A stretch of 64,000 bases of DNA from Erysipelotrichaceae bacterium (lineage in GTDB: Bacteria; Bacillota_I; Bacilli_A; RFN20; CAG-826), in contig SVBE01000004.1 of NCBI GenBank assembly GCA_015059065.1, forward strand, positions 1 through 64,000, given 5' to 3'. The notes under the pieces are model-generated. The model was not told the origin of the DNA and did not search any database. It worked only from the letters and a program-made list of their open reading frames with translations. The position numbers were made by a program, and so were the translations under genes. This document shows, in pieces, positions 28,772-37,238 of the stretch; position 1 is the first letter of the stretch, and each line of letters starts with the position of its first letter.

Positions 28772-28799
28772 ATATTAGTCCTATTTTTTTATTAATCAA
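28772..28799 (-). promoter_or_regulatory. Promoter of the antiporter, leaderless type
   Basis: On the minus strand TTGATT (28794-28799), 16 bp, TAATAT (28772-28777), then 10 nt to the ATG. No Shine-Dalgarno in between. Confidence 0.6.
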
Positions 28800-28802
28800 T
28801 AA

Positions 28803-28840
28803 ATAAAAAACACTTCCCCATTTTTTTGCTGAGGAAGTGT
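28803..28840 (-). terminator. Terminator of clpB
   Basis: ACACTTCC and GGAAGTGT (28810-28817, 28833-28840) form an 8-bp stem with a 15-nt loop; on the minus strand a T-run follows. Confidence 0.85.
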
Positions 28841-28845
28841 CATTT

Positions 28846-30960
28846 TTATATAGCTTTTACCACTACTTCATCATTCTCATAATCGACTAGATACTTATGG
28901 GTAGTATCAACTTCTTGTGAGATGATCTTATTAGCAATCGCAGTCTCCACCTTATTTTGAATGAATCTCTTGATTGGTCTTGCTCCAAATGTTGGAGAAT
29001 AAGAACTATCTAAGATCCAATCTTTTAAAGCTTTAGAGAATTCGAACGAATAATAGGATTCCTTTAATCTCTCATTAAGGTTATTAAGGAGTTTATCAAC
29101 AATCTTACCTTGTGTTTCTTTTCCTAATGGGGAGAAGTAGACGATTTCGTCAATACGATTTAAGAATTCTGGCTTAAATGTTTGATGTAATAATCCTTCT
29201 ACCTTATCTCTTTCATTATTAAGGAGATATTCACTACCAAGGTTAGAGGTCATGATGATAATGGTATTTTTAAAATCCACTACTCGACCTTGAGAATCGG
29301 TTAATCGACCATCATCTAACATTTGCAGTAATAAGTTAAATACTTCAGGATGGGCTTTTTCAATCTCATCGAATAAGACGATGGAATAAGGATTTCGTCT
29401 CACCTTCTCAGTGAGTTGGCCACCTTCTTCATAACCGACATATCCTGGTGGGGCTCCGATTAATCTAGAAGTTGAGTATTTCTCCATATATTCCGACATA
29501 TCAATTCTGATGATATGGGATTCAGAATCAAACAAGGCTTCCGCGAGGGCTCTTGCCACTTCTGTTTTACCAACACCAGTTGGGCCAAGGAAGAGGAAGG
29601 AACCAATTGGACGATTGCTATCTTTAATACCCGCTCGTTGACGCAAGATAGCGTCGCTCACTAACGATAAGGCTTCATCTTGACCGATGACACGTTTTGC
29701 TAAAGTGGACTTTAAATCCAATACTTTTTCTCTATCGCCTTTTTCAATCTTGCTAAGAGGGATATTCGTCATACGCGAGATGATACGGGCGATTTGTTCT
29801 TCATCGACAACTTCGCTTAATAACTTATCCTTACCTTCAACGTAGTCAAAATCTTTAAGCTGTTTTTCGAGTTCAGGAATCGTTTTATACTGCAGTTCTC
29901 CAGCTTTTTCATATTCGGAATGAGATAAGGCGACATCTAAATCAAACTTCGCTTTTTCTAATTTTTCCTTAATATTTTTAATCTTGAGAATCTGTGATTT
30001 CTCATCTTGCCATTGGGCTTTAAGTTCGTTATCTTCTTTGGTTAAAGCAGATAATTCACCTTCTAAATCTGCAAGTCTCTTTTTCGAAGCATCGTCAGAT
30101 TCTTTCTTCAACGCGACCTTTTCTATTTCAAGATTTCTAATCTTTCTTTCGAGTTCATCGAGTTTAGCAGGCATTGAAGCGAGTTCAACTTTAATTGACG
30201 CGCAGGCTTCATCCACTAAGTCGATAGCCTTATCAGGAAGGAATCTAGATGTTAAATATCGATTAGATAATGTTGAGGCTGCCACTAACGCACCGTCAGT
30301 AATTTTCACCCCATGGAAAGATTCAAATCTATTCTTTAATCCTCTAAGAATAGTTATTGTATCTTCCACTGTTGGTTCGTTGATCATCACTGGTTGGAAT
30401 CGTCTTTCTAAAGCACGGTCTTTTTCAATATATTCTCTATATTCTTTTAAGGTAGTCGCACCAATACAGTCGATTTCTCCTCTTGCAAGCATTGGTTTAA
30501 GCATATTAGAAGCATCAAGGGCTCCATCAGTTCTACCCGCACCGACGATAAGATGGATTTCATCGATAAAGAGAATGATTTTACCATCTGACTCTTTAAT
30601 CTTATTTAAAACAGCTTTAAGTCTTTCTTCGAATTCACCACGGTACTTGGCACCTGCAACTAACGCGCCCATATCTAATTCATAGATTGTTTTATCTTTT
30701 AAAATAGTTGGGACATCGTCTTTGACAATACGTTCAGCAAGACCTTCGAGTATCGCCGTCTTACCAACACCAGGTTCACCTAAAAGGATAACGTTGTTCT
30801 TAGTCTTTCTCGCTAAGATTTCAATGATCTTTCTAATCTCTTCATCTCTACCGATGACAGGGTCGATCTTTCCCTTCTTTACTTCTTCGTTGATATTCCT
30901 ACCAAATTTAGCAAGGATATCTTTGTCATTTTCATAGTCTGGAACTTGATTCATATTCAT
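28846..30960 (-). CDS. clpB: ATP-dependent disaggregase ClpB without N-terminal domain
   Basis: ClpB extracts polypeptides from aggregates together with DnaK. The 704 residues begin just before the first AAA+ domain ([28 protein letters not shown]), so the usual 150-residue Clp_N domain is absent. Visible: Walker A GEPGVGKT and GPTGVGKT, Walker B LFIDEIH and LFDEIEKAH, a middle coiled-coil domain (about 260-390) that separates ClpB from ClpC, and sensor [17 protein letters not shown]. The start is secure: AGGAGG is 8 nt upstream and the promoter is adjacent, leaving no room for a longer form. Mycoplasma ClpB is similarly short. HrcA control is expected from the CIRCE element. Confidence 0.95.
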   Translation of the reverse strand: MNMNQVPDYENDKDILAKFGRNINEEVKKGKIDPVIGRDEEIRKIIEILARKTKNNVILLGEPGVGKTAILEGLAERIVKDDVPTILKDKTIYELDMGALVAGAKYRGEFEERLKAVLNKIKESDGKIILFIDEIHLIVGAGRTDGALDASNMLKPMLARGEIDCIGATTLKEYREYIEKDRALERRFQPVMINEPTVEDTITILRGLKNRFESFHGVKITDGALVAASTLSNRYLTSRFLPDKAIDLVDEACASIKVELASMPAKLDELERKIRNLEIEKVALKKESDDASKKRLADLEGELSALTKEDNELKAQWQDEKSQILKIKNIKEKLEKAKFDLDVALSHSEYEKAGELQYKTIPELEKQLKDFDYVEGKDKLLSEVVDEEQIARIISRMTNIPLSKIEKGDREKVLDLKSTLAKRVIGQDEALSLVSDAILRQRAGIKDSNRPIGSFLFLGPTGVGKTEVARALAEALFDSESHIIRIDMSEYMEKYSTSRLIGAPPGYVGYEEGGQLTEKVRRNPYSIVLFDEIEKAHPEVFNLLLQMLDDGRLTDSQGRVVDFKNTIIIMTSNLGSEYLLNNERDKVEGLLHQTFKPEFLNRIDEIVYFSPLGKETQGKIVDKLLNNLNERLKESYYSFEFSKALKDWILDSSYSPTFGARPIKRFIQNKVETAIANKIISQEVDTTHKYLVDYENDEVVVKAI

Positions 30961-30983
30961 AAGTTTATCCTCCTATCAATATC

Positions 30984-31011
30984 AGTATAGCACAAAATTA
31001 GCACTCTTCAA
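30984..31011 (-). promoter_or_regulatory. Promoter of clpB
   Basis: TTGAAG (31006-31011), 16 bp, TATACT (30984-30989) on the minus strand. The -35 lies inside the CIRCE spacer, so HrcA binding would block it. Confidence 0.75.
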
Positions 31012-31024
31012 GCGAGAGTGCTAA
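30998..31024. promoter_or_regulatory. CIRCE operator (HrcA site)
   Basis: TTAGCACTC (30998-31006), nine bases, GAGTGCTAA (31016-31024): a perfect match to the CIRCE consensus. It overlaps the clpB promoter. The divergent hydrolase promoter starts further right and is probably not covered. Confidence 0.95.
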
Positions 31025-31082
31025 AAATTTTCTTTACGTAGTAAAAATATAAAATTGTTCACAGTTATATCTAAACATCATT

Positions 31083-31088
31083 TATAAT
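31083..31088 (+). promoter_or_regulatory. -10 box six bases before the hydrolase start
   Basis: TATAAT ends 6 nt before the ATG at 31095. A clear -35 is not seen (weak matches around 31055-31063). No Shine-Dalgarno, so a leaderless mRNA is likely if the box is real. Confidence 0.45.
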
Positions 31089-31094
31089 GATGAT

Positions 31095-31994
31095 ATGAAG
31101 CTCGGAAAATTAATCCTCAACATCTTAAAGATCAAAGTTAGTCATGAAAATGCTGCCAAGTGCAGAAAACTTATTTTTGATAAGAAATATAATCCTAAAC
31201 GTGATATTCCTTATATTGATGATGGGAATAATTATCATAAATTCGATTTATACTATACCCCAGTTAAAGATAAGAAGAACTGCCTAGTTATCGATATCCA
31301 TGGAGGCGCGTATATCTTTGGGCATAGAGAAGAGAATTATACATTCGGCACAGTGTTTTTAGATGCCGGATTTGATTTCATCTCTATCGACTATATTCCT
31401 AATGACGGCAAACATTCAATCAATGATATCGTCGATCAATGCGTGAAATGCATCAGTTATATCGCTACTCATTTAGAAGATTATGGATTTAATAAAGATT
31501 ATAAAATAGTGTTAACAGGCGATTCAGCAGGTGGACATTTAGCCTCCACTATCACCGAATTATTCCTCGATAAAGAATATGCTGGTTTATTAGGATATGA
31601 ATTACCATATCTTAATATCAAAGCCCTTGCCATTAACTGTCCAGTATTTAGATTCGTGGATTTAGGAACTGATGCCTTATCTAAATCAGGATTAAAAAGA
31701 ATGCTAGGCCCTGATTACGGAGATAAAGAAAAAGCAAAACTAATCTGCCCTGCTACCCATATTGATTCTTTATCAGTCCCTCTATTCGTCTCCACTTCTA
31801 AAAACGATTTCATTAGAACAATAGGAGCAGAGTCCGTCTTACCATATATGAAAGATAATAAAGATTTTGAATATCTATATATTGAAGATGAATCTGCTGG
31901 TCATGTTCATAACATCTTAGATATCACTACAGAAGCATCAAAAAAAGTCAACCAAGCGATGATTGACTTCTTCTCTAAAGCTATTAATAACTAG
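31095..31994 (+). CDS. Alpha/beta hydrolase, esterase/lipase (HSL-like) family
   Basis: The 299-residue cytosolic protein shows the oxyanion-hole motif DIHGGAYIFG at about 68-77, the nucleophile elbow GDSAGGH at about 142-148 with the catalytic Ser, an Asp in FVSTSKNDFI and a His in SAGHVHNI near the end. This is the layout of hormone-sensitive-lipase-type carboxylesterases. The substrate is unknown. It diverges from clpB. The TAG stop overlaps the TAG of the convergent membrane-protein gene in a shared CTAG, and a small hairpin follows the two stops. Confidence 0.87.
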   Translation: MKLGKLILNILKIKVSHENAAKCRKLIFDKKYNPKRDIPYIDDGNNYHKFDLYYTPVKDKKNCLVIDIHGGAYIFGHREENYTFGTVFLDAGFDFISIDYIPNDGKHSINDIVDQCVKCISYIATHLEDYGFNKDYKIVLTGDSAGGHLASTITELFLDKEYAGLLGYELPYLNIKALAINCPVFRFVDLGTDALSKSGLKRMLGPDYGDKEKAKLICPATHIDSLSVPLFVSTSKNDFIRTIGAESVLPYMKDNKDFEYLYIEDESAGHVHNILDITTEASKKVNQAMIDFFSKAINN

Positions 31995-32590
31995 TTCAGT
32001 TTTAGAACTGTCATTCCGTTAACGAAATATATCACCGTTAACACGATAATAAATAATAAAACTATGGATGTGATGATTAGATAAGTTACCACTCCGTTTT
32101 GTTTTTTATTAATTGCTATCACACATAAAACGATGACAACGATATCAAATATCATCGCCGGTATTGCTACATATAAATAATATGGGCTTAATTCGGTTAT
32201 ATGGTTTGGCGCGTCAAAAAACTTCTGGGCCAATCCCCAAGCTTTTCCCACGAATTGACGGTACCCTTCTGATAGTAAAATCAAAAAAGCGGTAAACACT
32301 GTCGGTACTGCAATGATAATAATTACAATAATGGTTGCGAATAATCCCGCAATCGCGGAAAGCACAGGCATGAAATAAAAAGATAAAGCGGCAATAGAAA
32401 TTATCATCGCAGGGATGAGAAAGCCAAACGTTACCTTTTGTAATTTAGTTTTTCTATTATTTGAAAACTTTATTTTCTTTTTGTATGAAGGAACACCATC
32501 ATCAGGAACACTATTTTTAGGGGGAGAATTAAAACCTATCTTTTCGACAGGTTTTTCTTCTAATTCGTTATTTATTTTTTCTTCTTCCAT
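31991..32590 (-). CDS. Membrane protein of unknown function
   Basis: The 199-residue protein has a charged cytoplasmic N-terminus of about 50 residues (EEEKINNELEEKPVEKIG then basic KKIKFSNNRKTK) and four membrane helices (about 51-70, 75-103, 130-155, 165-195). No family is recognised. It starts 2 bp after the stop of the LURP-one-like gene and is probably cotranslated with it; the two make a small operon of possible membrane-linked function. Confidence 0.65.
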   Translation of the reverse strand: MEEEKINNELEEKPVEKIGFNSPPKNSVPDDGVPSYKKKIKFSNNRKTKLQKVTFGFLIPAMIISIAALSFYFMPVLSAIAGLFATIIVIIIIAVPTVFTAFLILLSEGYRQFVGKAWGLAQKFFDAPNHITELSPYYLYVAIPAMIFDIVVIVLCVIAINKKQNGVVTYLIITSIVLLFIIVLTVIYFVNGMTVLKLN

Positions 32591-32592
32591 TA

Positions 32593-33117
32593 TTAAAAAT
32601 CGGAACTTGAACTTGAATCACTTGATGAGCTTTGATCTCTTCTTTGTCTATCAACGATGAGGTCAATCGCGATCACAAGAGAAACGAAAGTTGGTAAATC
32701 GTATTTATCATCTAAATCCAAGACGAATGAATCTCTTAAAGAAATCATACGAGAGATATGACCAATCTCTTGTCCATTAAGAGTGATATGGTAATCATAT
32801 TGGAGGATGTTACCTCTAATTTGTAAATCACCTAAGTCAGAGGTGACGTAATAATGGTCATGAAGAGAGAATATCTTTCTTCTCACCATTGCTACTATAG
32901 TTTTATCTGGTTTTTCCACAAAGGCTTTTCTTTGGAATAATCTCCAGAATTTATTTCTCACGACAAATAAAGTATTGCCCGATAAATCTTGGACAAATTT
33001 CTTACGTGTAAAAGAGAATATCTTACCCTTAACGAATAAGACGTCTTTTTCATCCATATCTTTAACAGTGGAACTACCACCTAAAGATACCCATTTATTT
33101 CTAATTGAAACTTGCAT
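32593..33117 (-). CDS. LURP-one-related (YxjI-like) protein
   Basis: The 174-residue protein starts at the ATG at 33117 with AGGAG about 7 nt upstream; an in-frame ATG at 33141 is less well placed. It has the repeating beta pattern of the Tubby-like LURP-one/YxjI fold: DVLFVKGKIFSFTRKKFVQD, NTLFVVRNKFWRLFQRKAFVE, DHYYVTSDLGDLQIRGNILQYDYHI, IGHISRMISLRDSFVLDL. The C-terminus has a hydrophobic stretch (TFVSLVIAIDLIVD) and a Ser/Asp-rich tail. Members may bind lipids at the membrane; no enzyme activity is established for the bacterial ones. Confidence 0.8.
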   Translation of the reverse strand: MQVSIRNKWVSLGGSSTVKDMDEKDVLFVKGKIFSFTRKKFVQDLSGNTLFVVRNKFWRLFQRKAFVEKPDKTIVAMVRRKIFSLHDHYYVTSDLGDLQIRGNILQYDYHITLNGQEIGHISRMISLRDSFVLDLDDKYDLPTFVSLVIAIDLIVDRQRRDQSSSSDSSSSSDF

Positions 33118-33140
33118 ATATTTGTCTCCTATATCTACCA

Positions 33141-33386
33141 TTATTTAACTAAATTATTTTTTATATAGCAATTATTTAATGAAATTATCACATCTCTATT
33201 CTCAAGAACAAATTTACGCATTTGTATAAACATTCGGACAATATCAACACTCATTTTTGTGGCCACTTCACTTCTTAATACGTCAACAAGTGATATTATT
33301 CCATGTTCAGTGTAAACAAATGGATTGTATCTTCTTTTAGAAGATACTGGACATGAGGTCGCAAAATGCGACCGCAAACTATATCG
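33141..33386 (-). pseudogene. ORF6N-domain protein remnant
   Basis: The frame reads YSLRSHFATS ... RRYNPFVYTEHGIISLVDVLRSE ... MSVDIVRMFIQMRKFV, a clear match to the second half of ORF6N (KilA-N related) DNA-binding domains found in phages and mobile elements. There is no ATG; a TTG opens it, with an in-frame TGA just upstream, and the usual N-terminal half and C-terminal domain are missing. It is a decayed relic of a prophage or mobile element. Confidence 0.7.
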
Positions 33387-33446
33387 TATTCCTCAACCAG
33401 TTAATTGAGAGCAAAAGACTTCTTAAAACCTTTCTCTATTAAATAT

Positions 33447-33468
33447 AAAGAAAACCCTCTTTTGAGGG
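33447..33468 (-). terminator. Terminator of the 327-aa membrane-protein gene
   Basis: CCCTC-TTTT-GAGGG (33455-33468) followed on the minus strand by TTTTCTTTATA. Confidence 0.75.
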
Positions 33469-33495
33469 AATTCTTTTAAATATAACAAGTAGCTA

Positions 33496-34479
33496 TTATC
33501 TTGCGTCTAACTTTTGACGAAGTTTAGCAATCTTTGGTGATCTCTTTTCGAGTTCTTTGAAGTCCGCTTCGCTTGGAGTTTGTTGCTTGCCGACCGCGAC
33601 GAAGTTACGAAGAACACCAACTAAGATAAATGGTCTACCCACAACTCCGTGGATCATTGACCAAATGATAACCGCTGCTAACGCACAGGCGAAAATACCT
33701 AATGTATTTGGATTTGTAATAAATTCAGAAACAGTTCCACCAGAGCTAGCCGCTGCTTCTTTAATAACATCTGATAATTGGATGAATAGATTTGGGAAAG
33801 CGAAATATGTCACTGCGTAAAATCCCCCAAATAAAGCGCCACCAACAACTAAGAGTGAAACAGCACCCATACCAAAGATTCTGCCAATATTACGGAATAA
33901 TGTTTTTCCGCTTTTAAAGAAGATGACTGCACCTTCACATGCTGCTTTAGTAACACCAACATCTTTACGGTACATAACCCATCCTAAGCAACAATCGATT
34001 AAATAACCGAGAAGAACTTGGACAGCACTATCAATAGCAGAAGCAACGGATTCACCAGCTTGTCCGCCAACCATCGAACCCACTCTTGTAGTGAGACGGC
34101 CGATTTGTCTAAACATGCTTTTGATAACACCAGTGACAAAGAAGAAAGCAGTGATTTTAGCAAATCTACCTTTCACTTCCGCAAAGCCAGCTTGAACGAT
34201 GTGGTCATCTGGAAGTTTGTCATCAGCAACACCTTTAGTCATCATTGCAATCTGCGCGGCTTTGATGCGGTTGAGCACTAAATAATCAAAAGCAACGGCA
34301 AAGATGATACCAACCACAAAGCCAATTGCTAATCCGATAAGCGCTCTTGTCGCGCTGCCACCAGCGATGAAGTATCCAGCAACACAACATCCAACCATAA
34401 CTGCAACAGATACAAGCCCTAAACCAAATAGAATGAATGAGAACGGTAATGTTTTCTTGTATACTTGGAAATTTGTCAT
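33496..34479 (-). CDS. Polytopic membrane protein of unknown function
   Basis: The 327-residue protein has about six membrane helices (about 12-38, 44-68, 105-125, 145-170, 205-230, 258-282) and a basic C-terminal tail (KELEKRSPKIAKLRQKL). Gly-rich helices (VMVGCCVAGYFIAGGSATRALIGLAIGFVVG) and a cytoplasmic segment between helices 2 and 3 are noticeable. I do not recognise a family. It is monocistronic with its own terminator and TAGGAGG-like ribosome binding site (AGGAGG about 7 nt before the ATG). Confidence 0.72.
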   Translation of the reverse strand: MTNFQVYKKTLPFSFILFGLGLVSVAVMVGCCVAGYFIAGGSATRALIGLAIGFVVGIIFAVAFDYLVLNRIKAAQIAMMTKGVADDKLPDDHIVQAGFAEVKGRFAKITAFFFVTGVIKSMFRQIGRLTTRVGSMVGGQAGESVASAIDSAVQVLLGYLIDCCLGWVMYRKDVGVTKAACEGAVIFFKSGKTLFRNIGRIFGMGAVSLLVVGGALFGGFYAVTYFAFPNLFIQLSDVIKEAAASSGGTVSEFITNPNTLGIFACALAAVIIWSMIHGVVGRPFILVGVLRNFVAVGKQQTPSEADFKELEKRSPKIAKLRQKLDAR

Positions 34480-34571
34480 AATTATCCTCCTAATGAATAT
34501 CTAGATTATACTTATTTAATTAACAAAAGTATATTGAATAATATTTTTATATTGCACGAATAACAAACGTG

Positions 34572-34577
34572 TATAAT
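34572..34577 (+). promoter_or_regulatory. -10 box eight bases before the YggS-family gene
   Basis: TATAAT at 34572-34577, with TTGCAC at 34552-34557 as a poorly spaced -35 (14 bp). The ATG follows after 8 nt that include AGGTGGG, too close to act as a normal Shine-Dalgarno. Confidence 0.45.
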
Positions 34578-34585
34578 AGGTGGGT

Positions 34586-35215
34586 ATGGTTAGAAACGAT
34601 ATAAAACAATTTGTTGATAGTATTCCTAATGATGTCACTATTGTCGCTGCCACTAAATATGTCGACGCAAATGATATGAAAATATTATCTATAAATGGTA
34701 TCAATAACTTCGGTGAGAACCGTGTTGATTCCTTTTTATCTAAATATGAAATATTAAAAGATAATAAAAATATTAAATGGCATTTTATTGGACATTTACA
34801 AAGAAATAAGGCAAAAAGTGTCATTAATTTAATTGACTGTTTGCATTCTTTGGATTCCCTAGAGCTCGCGAAAAAGATCGATGAATTAAGGTCTACACCA
34901 CTCGATACATTCATCGAAGTATCAATCAATTTAGAAGAGAATAAAAACGGTGTTCCATATTATGAAGTAGAAGAATTCATCAAGCAAATAATGAACTATA
35001 AAAACATCCATCTCGTCGGTCTTATGATGATGGCCTATAAAAATAGTTCTAATCCATATGCTGAGTTTAACAAATTAAGAGAACTAAGAGATCAATTAGA
35101 AAATAAACTTAATATCAAATTACCTTATCTATCAATGGGCATGAGCGATGATTATCTAGACGCGATTAAAGCAGGCGCGACCCATATAAGATTAGGAAGA
35201 ATATTGTTCAAGTAG
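34586..35215 (+). CDS. YggS/PLPBP-family pyridoxal phosphate homeostasis protein
   Basis: Binds PLP and buffers vitamin B6 pools; no catalysis is established. The 209-residue protein from the ATG at 34586 (a GTG at 34580 is an alternative) has TIVAATKYVDAND with the PLP-binding lysine, NNFGENRVD, IKWHFIGHLQRNKAKSV, THIRLGR at the end and LSMGMSDDYLDAIKAGAT for the phosphate-binding loop. All core motifs are intact. In many Bacillota it lies next to sepF and division genes; here it heads a two-gene unit with the PQ-loop gene. Confidence 0.92.
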   Translation: MVRNDIKQFVDSIPNDVTIVAATKYVDANDMKILSINGINNFGENRVDSFLSKYEILKDNKNIKWHFIGHLQRNKAKSVINLIDCLHSLDSLELAKKIDELRSTPLDTFIEVSINLEENKNGVPYYEVEEFIKQIMNYKNIHLVGLMMMAYKNSSNPYAEFNKLRELRDQLENKLNIKLPYLSMGMSDDYLDAIKAGATHIRLGRILFK

Positions 35216-35225
35216 AGGTAGAAAT

Positions 35226-35546
35226 ATGAGCGGAGTAGAAATTGCAGTATTAGTGTTATCCATTGTCGACGCGGTATGTTGTCTAGTATGTCGACTACCA
35301 CAGATCATCAGAATCTATAAACTCAAGCAAGCAGAAGCGATTTCAATATCCTTCTGGAGCTGCAACATCCTCTCCTGCTTAGTTTGTATCACTGCTTTCT
35401 CTTTGAAGTTATTTGTCTTAGGAGAAGTCACTACTGTGATATTCCTCTCCTCTGCAATAATGAACCTTGTCCTTAACGGCATTGTCTTAGGACAAACCAT
35501 TTATTACCGCAGAGCAAATTCTCAAAAAGCAACTATAAGTCAATAA
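35226..35546 (+). CDS. SemiSWEET-type PQ-loop membrane protein
   Basis: The 106-residue protein has three membrane helices (about 5-24, 44-64, 68-92). The PQ motif is in CRLPQIIRIYKLKQAEAISISFW at the end of helix 1, the hallmark of MtN3/SemiSWEET transporters, which dimerise to carry sugars by facilitated diffusion. Substrate unknown. It starts 10 bp after the YggS-family gene with AGAGG about 8 nt before the ATG, so the two are cotranscribed. Confidence 0.85.
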   Translation: MSGVEIAVLVLSIVDAVCCLVCRLPQIIRIYKLKQAEAISISFWSCNILSCLVCITAFSLKLFVLGEVTTVIFLSSAIMNLVLNGIVLGQTIYYRRANSQKATISQ

Positions 35547-35581
35547 AAAAACATTTTGACCTGTCTAGTGGTACAAAATGT
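35543..35581 (-). terminator. Terminator of the HEPN/MNT operon
   Basis: ACATTTTG (35551-35558) and CAAAATGT (35574-35581) form a perfect 8-bp stem, followed on the minus strand by a run of seven T. Confidence 0.75.
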
Positions 35582-35619
35582 AATTTCCTAGATTTCTTTC
35601 TTTCACCAAAATAATACGT

Positions 35620-35955
35620 TTACAAAACGGCTTCAAAAATGTCAAGAAGTTCATCTAAGTCCTGAGTTATTGTTTCATATACAATTGTATAGTCTGTTTC
35701 CCCATATTCATGAACTATCCCGTTTCTAAAACCCATTATTTTGCCCCAGGGCACATAGTCATTTTTTCTTTTGAATTCATCTGAAAGATTTTTAATATTT
35801 TCAATGAGTTGAACCAGTCTAAACATAATCGCATCAATCAGTTCTTCGTCTAACATAAATTCTTCATATGTCTTGTTTCCTATATATCTTTGAATGGCTT
35901 TGATATTTTCATTTGCCTTTGAAGCGTAATATTGATCATTTTTCAAATTATCCAT
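35620..35955 (-). CDS. hepT: HEPN-domain toxin (HepT-like)
   Basis: The 111-residue all-helical protein has the HEPN RNase motif RNGIVHEYGET at about 82-92 (Rx4H plus Tyr), and the upstream helix VQLIENIKNLSDEFKRK typical of HepT. HepT toxins are inactivated when their MNT partner adenylylates the tyrosine after RxxxxH (family knowledge). The start overlaps the antitoxin gene by 8 bp, the standard antitoxin-then-toxin order. Length is a little below the usual 130-140. Confidence 0.88.
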   Translation of the reverse strand: MDNLKNDQYYASKANENIKAIQRYIGNKTYEEFMLDEELIDAIMFRLVQLIENIKNLSDEFKRKNDYVPWGKIMGFRNGIVHEYGETDYTIVYETITQDLDELLDIFEAVL

Positions 35956-36427
35956 ATATTTTTATCCCGTCCTTCATGATTTCGCAAACTAATTCCAAAT
36001 TGTTTTCTAAATTATTGAATCTAATTAAATCAATCCTTTTATGCAAAACAGTTCGAATGGCTTCACTCAACCCAGCAAACCTTAATCCAGTAAGAGAAGT
36101 TGATACGCATAGATCTACATCGCTGTTGTCTTTTGCGTAGCCTTTTGCGTAACTACCAAACAGATAACAAAATTCAATTTTTCCTTTGTATTCGCTGTCA
36201 AATAAAGAAGTTAATTCGTTCTTAATTGTTTCTATTGAAAGCATTCCCTTATCTTCCGTAATTTCATATTTATTCATAAGCTTTTGAATCATTGACTCTC
36301 GCTTCAACGAGTTACCATAATCATTATTATTTTCATAGCGTATATATGTTCTTAAAGGGACACCAACACTACTAGCTGCCAAAGCTTGCGATATTTGATA
36401 TTTATTTCTAATTTGTAAAAGCGTCAT
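35948..36427 (-). CDS. mntA: MNT nucleotidyltransferase antitoxin with N-terminal HTH
   Basis: The 159-residue protein joins an XRE-like helix-turn-helix (about 1-52: LLQIRNKYQISQALAASSVGVPLRTYIRYE) to an MNT domain (about 65-159) with FCYLFGSYAKGYAKDNSDVDL, the GSx(10)DxD active site, and a third Asp in KRIDLIRF. MntA antitoxins adenylylate the paired HEPN toxin; the added HTH suggests that it also represses the operon. Two direct repeats upstream are likely binding sites. GGAG lies about 10 nt before the ATG. Confidence 0.86.
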   Translation of the reverse strand: MTLLQIRNKYQISQALAASSVGVPLRTYIRYENNNDYGNSLKRESMIQKLMNKYEITEDKGMLSIETIKNELTSLFDSEYKGKIEFCYLFGSYAKGYAKDNSDVDLCVSTSLTGLRFAGLSEAIRTVLHKRIDLIRFNNLENNLELVCEIMKDGIKIYG

Positions 36428-36481
36428 ATTTCTTTCTCCAATTGCATCCTATCATATTTGGCATACGTTTTCAACATATAT

Positions 36482-36528
36482 ATGCCGTTTTGTCATATTA
36501 TATTAAATATTCATGCCGTTTTGTCATA
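36482..36528. repeat. Two 16-bp direct repeats upstream of the HEPN/MNT operon
   Basis: ATGCCGTTTTGTCATA occurs identically at 36482-36497 and 36513-36528, 31 bp apart (three helical turns), 55-100 bp upstream of the antitoxin start. The same-face spacing suggests operators for the HTH of the antitoxin. Confidence 0.65.
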
Positions 36529-36599
36529 CTTTAGTCATCGATTGATAGACGCAATAATACTAATTAGGGTCAAAAACGCAGATGTTTATTATATTGATA

Positions 36600-36625
36600 T
36601 AATAAAAACGACCGTGACAGGTCGT
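36600..36625 (-). terminator. Terminator after tRNA-Trp
   Basis: ACGACC (36608-36613) and GGTCGT (36620-36625) flank a 6-nt loop; the minus strand continues TTTTTATT. Confidence 0.8.
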
Positions 36626-36639
36626 CTCATTTTTAGCTG

Positions 36640-36713
36640 TGGCGGGGGCACAAGGACTCGAACCCTGATTGACGGTTTTGGAGACCGCTGTACTACCTTT
36701 GTACGATACCCCC
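36640..36713 (-). tRNA. trnW: tRNA-Trp (CCA anticodon)
   Basis: The 74-nt cloverleaf has acceptor GGGGGTA/TGCCCCC with one G-U pair, anticodon loop CTCCAAA (anticodon CCA), TTCGAGT T-loop and an encoded CCA end. A CCA anticodon reads UGG only, consistent with TGA as a stop in this genome. Confidence 0.95.
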
Positions 36714-36726
36714 AGGACGTTAGATC

Positions 36727-37149
36727 TTATAAGGATCTAGCAATTTGCGACACTTTTGACATATCCACTTTACCAGCGAAGTTTGTCTTGAAGTGCTTCA
36801 TGATATTTGGAAGAGATTTATCATCGAGTTTAGCGATTTCCGCTCTAATCTCATCTTCACTGAGTTGTTGTGGTAAGTATTTCTTAATCACATTCTCTTG
36901 ACGAGTGATGGAATCGATTCTCTCTTGGTTATTAACTTTCGCATATCCTTCTTTTTCATCAGAGAGTTCTTTGAGAACTTTTTGAATGATGGATAATAAT
37001 TCTGCATCGCCAAGTTCTTTACCAGCCGCTCTAGCTTCCACTTCTTGTAGCTTATATTTAGTTAAGACTACTGAGAGGATGCTTCTCGCATCTTGGTCTT
37101 TAGCTTTCATCGCTTCGATATTGGCTTTTTGTAAATCGTTAATTAACAT
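36727..37149 (-). CDS. yqeY: GatB/YqeY-domain protein
   Basis: The 140-residue protein has the YqeY pattern: N-terminal LQKANIEAMKAKDQDARSIL, the helix RQENVIKKYLPQQLSEDEIRAEI and C-terminal KTNFAGKVDMSKVSQIAR, which resembles the tRNA-binding tail of the amidotransferase subunit GatB. Function is not established; a role in tRNA amidation or translation is often assumed from the domain. It is followed by the tRNA-Trp gene on the same strand 14 bp away. Confidence 0.9.
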   Translation of the reverse strand: MLINDLQKANIEAMKAKDQDARSILSVVLTKYKLQEVEARAAGKELGDAELLSIIQKVLKELSDEKEGYAKVNNQERIDSITRQENVIKKYLPQQLSEDEIRAEIAKLDDKSLPNIMKHFKTNFAGKVDMSKVSQIARSL

Positions 37150-37238
37150 AGATTACCTCTTCGCAAGTAGTATTATAAACAAAATCTTTATAAGATTAAA
37201 GAAAGTTTATACAATTTTTGAAAAGGAGTCTTCCAAAC

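Noticed and set aside
29984..30685. Plus-strand frame of 233 codons inside clpB
   Set aside because: Shadow frame opposite the conserved first AAA+ domain; Ser-rich translation without family features.
36640..36713. Possible use of TGA as tryptophan, as in mycoplasmas
   Set aside because: The tRNA-Trp anticodon is CCA, and several genes end in TGA at tight overlaps with the next start, so the standard code applies.
36458..36901. Plus-strand frame across the HEPN/MNT upstream region, tRNA-Trp and yqeY
   Set aside because: It runs through the tRNA gene and antisense to yqeY; it cannot be a real gene.
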